Source of the DNA: Cuniculiplasma sp052315315 | Lineage (GTDB): Archaea > Thermoplasmatota > Thermoplasmata > Thermoplasmatales > Thermoplasmataceae | Assembly (NCBI GenBank): GCA_052315315.1 | Contig: JBLSDE010000043.1 | Coordinates: 1 to 8,855, forward strand | Reading direction: 5' to 3' | Length of the DNA: 8,855 nt | Part shown: positions 7,036 through 8,855 of the stretch, piece by piece | Position numbering within the stretch: position 1 is the first letter of the stretch | Layout of the letters: each line of letters opens with the position of its first letter | Notes under the pieces: model-generated | Told to the model about the DNA's origin: nothing | Seen by the model: only the letters and a program-made list of their open reading frames with translations | The model's database searches: none | Program-made: the position numbers and the translations under genes

Positions 7036-7053
7036 ACTCTTTTTGGTTTTTTC
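7036..7053 (+). terminator. T-rich terminator after the KBL-like gene
   Basis: Two T runs (five, then six) separated by GG lie about 20 bases after the stop codon. Archaeal transcription commonly ends at such oligo-T tracts without a hairpin. The position suits the end of the alaX-kbl transcript. Confidence 0.45.
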
Positions 7054-7106
7054 AAGGCCCCTTATTAGACTTTTCAGATCGTATCCTGGAATCTTCGTCT
7101 AAAACC

Positions 7107-7179
7107 TTTATATCTAAGTTTCAACCACAAACTTGCAAGGCCTAGAAGAATGAAAATGTTAGTAATTGACTATAATTAA
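7107..7179 (+). promoter_or_regulatory. TATA box pointing into the far end of the CRISPR array, with a vestigial start codon
   Basis: CCTTTATATC contains TTTATAT (7107-7113), a good archaeal TATA sequence on the plus strand. Initiation about 26 bases later would fall near 7136. An ATG at 7150 then encodes only nine residues (MKMLVIDYN) before TAA at 7177-7179, eight bases short of the first CRISPR repeat. It could be the leftover 5' end of a truncated gene, or a promoter producing RNA antisense to the crRNA precursor. Nothing else is visible between the KBL-like gene and the array. Confidence 0.3.
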
Positions 7180-7187
7180 AATCAACA

Positions 7188-8655
7188 CATCCATACTAAC
7201 TAGTTTTTCTGAAACAATCAGGGATGCGAAAGTAGGGCGAATTTTGTTATAACACTTCCATACTAACTAGTTTTTCTGAAACTAGCGTCCCTGAAAACGT
7301 GCTTGAAAAAATGGGTAAGAAAACTTCCATACTAACTAGTTTTTCTGAAACCGTCGATAAGCAGATCCTGGATATGATCAGGAGAGGCAAAACGCTTCCA
7401 TACTAACTAGTTTTTCTGAAACAGTCATTTTAGTTGCGATGAAACCCCTCTCCGAGAAACTTCCATACTAACTAGTTTTTCTGAAACGGAATTTTCAGGG
7501 TCTTGAACAATTAGACTACAAGAATACAGCACTTCCATACTAACTAGTTTTTCTGAAACAGAAGCGTATGAAGACATGTCCAAGCCGACAAATGGGATAG
7601 CTTCCATACTAACTAGTTTTTCTGAAACTTCATATTTATGTGAAAATTGCTTTAAAGAACATGAGGTTACTTCCATACTAACTAGTTTTTCTGAAACTCC
7701 CCTTATAACGTTAAGGGGAGAAGCTGGATATAGTGACTTCCATACTAACTAGTTTTTCTGAAACTGGTGAAAAAAATGGAATTTGAGAAAATAAAAGAAA
7801 TCTTCCATACTAACTAGTTTTTCTGAAACAGAAAGAAGGGAAATCGAGAGAAAAAGCCGTAAGGTTCTTCCATACTAACTAGTTTTTCTGAAACTGATTG
7901 TATGGAAATAGATAAATTGTTTAATGATTATAAAAAACTTCCATACTAACTAGTTTTTCTGAAACTGAGGTGCATCTTTGACTAATAACGAAACCAGCAG
8001 AATCATATTACTTCCATACTAACTAGTTTTTCTGAAACCAGGGCTGATGATGGCAGCCATGCCGAAACAGGGAAACTAACTTCCATACTAACTAGTTTTT
8101 CTGAAACAATTTAAATGATTTAAAAATTCAGGAAATTGCATATGTAAGATGCTTCCATACTAACTAGTTTTTCTGAAACACCGCTTTGTATTATAGAAAA
8201 AGGGGTTATTTCGTATCCCTTCCATACTAACTAGTTTTTCTGAAACACCAGGAAGTAAGGAACATAATCGGAGACGCAAAGCTACACTTCCATACTAACT
8301 AGTTTTTCTGAAACTCCTTTGTTTATTCTATAGATGATGAGGACTTCTATGGACTTCCATACTAACTAGTTTTTCTGAAACAGATGTTTGAAAATGGAAA
8401 CGGAAAATGAGAAGGGTTTGTTAGACTTCCATACTAACTAGTTTTTCTGAAACTCCACGCTCATAGGGTATCTCCTAGATGGTATACCTAAAGAGGTCTT
8501 CCATACTAACTAGTTTTTCTGAAACAATGCTTGGTAGGATTTATCAGGCATTTAAAAATAACTTCCATACTAACTAGTTTTTCTGAAACAAATCACAGCA
8601 GGACAAACAATGTTCATATCCGAATCACTTCCATACTAACTAGTTTTTCTGAAAC
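7188..8655 (-). CRISPR. CRISPR array, 22 repeats of 28 bases and 21 unique spacers
   Basis: Repeats start at 7188, 7255, 7324, 7395, 7460, 7532, 7601, 7670, 7737, 7802, 7867, 7938, 8011, 8080, 8152, 8219, 8287, 8354, 8426, 8498, 8562 and 8628. All are identical except the one at 7188, which has one substitution (A at 7189 for T). Spacers are 36-45 bases (852 in total, mean 40.6) and none is repeated. Read on the minus strand, the repeat starts GTTTCAG, has the palindrome AACTAGTT in the middle and ends TATGGAAG. That end resembles the 8-base 5' handle (often ATTGAAA plus C or G) of archaeal type I-A/I-B/III crRNAs. The AT-rich leader and TATA box at the right edge, and the altered repeat at the left end, agree on minus-strand transcription, so new spacers should enter at 8655. 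No cas gene is in the window. Long spacers suit archaeal type I-A or type III systems; the type cannot be assigned from the repeat alone. Confidence 0.98.
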
Positions 8656-8855
8656 CCGTGATTATCACAAATGAGTATAATATGTTTTCTTCAATTAAAC
8701 ACTAGTTCAGATAAATATTCAAAATAAATTATTTTGTTTTTACAAATATAAACATCAATTTGTCTTTGAATTAGGTTTTTCCTAATTGGTCATAACATCG
8801 ACCGGTCAACCTGTTTTTTCCTCTTGGTTTATATACCCTAAAGGGTAATTCAAAT
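8656..8855 (-). promoter_or_regulatory. CRISPR leader
   Basis: These 200 bases beside the newest repeat hold no gene and are AT-rich. Read toward the array on the minus strand they contain a TATA box, a probable transcription start near 8805 and about 150 bases of transcribed leader. Several perfect dyads lie in it: TACCCT-AA-AGGGTA (8834-8847), GACCGGTC (8800-8807), AATTAGG-TTTTT-CCTAATT (8769-8787) and GTGAT-T-ATCAC (8658-8668), the last only two bases from the first repeat. The leader may extend past the window edge. Confidence 0.75.
8828..8847 (-). promoter_or_regulatory. Leader promoter with an overlapping inverted repeat
   Basis: On the minus strand TATATAAA (8835-8828) is an excellent archaeal TATA box. 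The perfect inverted repeat TACCCT-AA-AGGGTA (8834-8847) covers the position just upstream, where transcription factor B would bind, and overlaps the TATA box by two bases. A protein bound there would be placed to block or alter transcription of the array. The expected start site near 8805 falls on or beside the palindrome GACCGGTC (8800-8807). Confidence 0.6.

Noticed and set aside
7425..7676. Minus-strand 83-codon open frame across part of the CRISPR array
   Set aside because: Its product repeats VSEKLVSME at each CRISPR repeat; it is the array read through, not a gene.
8480..8490. GGTATACCT in a spacer, shared with the dyad at 321-332
   Set aside because: Nine shared bases within a palindrome are likely coincidence; flanking bases do not match, so this is not a self-targeting spacer.
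8697..8711. ACTAGTTCAG in the leader, resembling the repeat core
   Set aside because: The exact match is only about seven bases (AACTAGT), too short to claim a degenerate repeat.

Overview
The window looks like a chromosomal stretch of a thermoacidophilic euryarchaeon of the Thermoplasmatales type. This is an inference. It rests on the AT-rich sequence, TATA boxes about 25 bases upstream of start codons that mostly lack a Shine-Dalgarno sequence (leaderless genes), very short gene spacing, and the gene set: an archaeal transposon-encoded DUF2080-like protein, HtpX, an acetamidase/formamidase, AlaX, a KBL-type synthase and a CRISPR array with a GGAAG-ended repeat. I cannot fix the genus.

Left part (1-2231) is accessory DNA. 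It begins with the tail of a DUF2080-like protein at the left edge, then about 260 bases that look decayed and end in a strong nested dyad. Next comes a solitary M.TaqI-like adenine DNA methyltransferase (389-1930) with no restriction partner in view. A 300-base gap follows that may hold the remains of a minus-strand membrane-protein gene.

Middle part (2232-7018) is mostly ordinary core sequence: htpX (minus) diverging from an acetamidase/formamidase gene (plus) across a short promoter region with two inverted repeats; a small four-helix membrane protein (minus) converging on the amidase gene; then alaX and a KBL-like alpha-oxoamine synthase in tandem on the plus strand. The membrane protein has an open upstream extension without a normal start codon. 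AlaX has Asp where Cys is usual in the CGGTH zinc motif.

Right part (7019-8855) is a CRISPR locus. There are 22 repeats of 28 bases and 21 unique spacers of 36-45 bases. The array is transcribed on the minus strand from a leader at the right edge, where a TATA box is overlapped by a perfect inverted repeat. No cas gene lies in the window. The most striking feature is the strand bias of the spacers: the plus strand is 61% purine and every spacer has an open, protein-like plus-strand frame. The predicted crRNAs would therefore be antisense to mRNAs, as expected for an RNA-targeting (type III) effector or for strand-selective spacer retention or acquisition.
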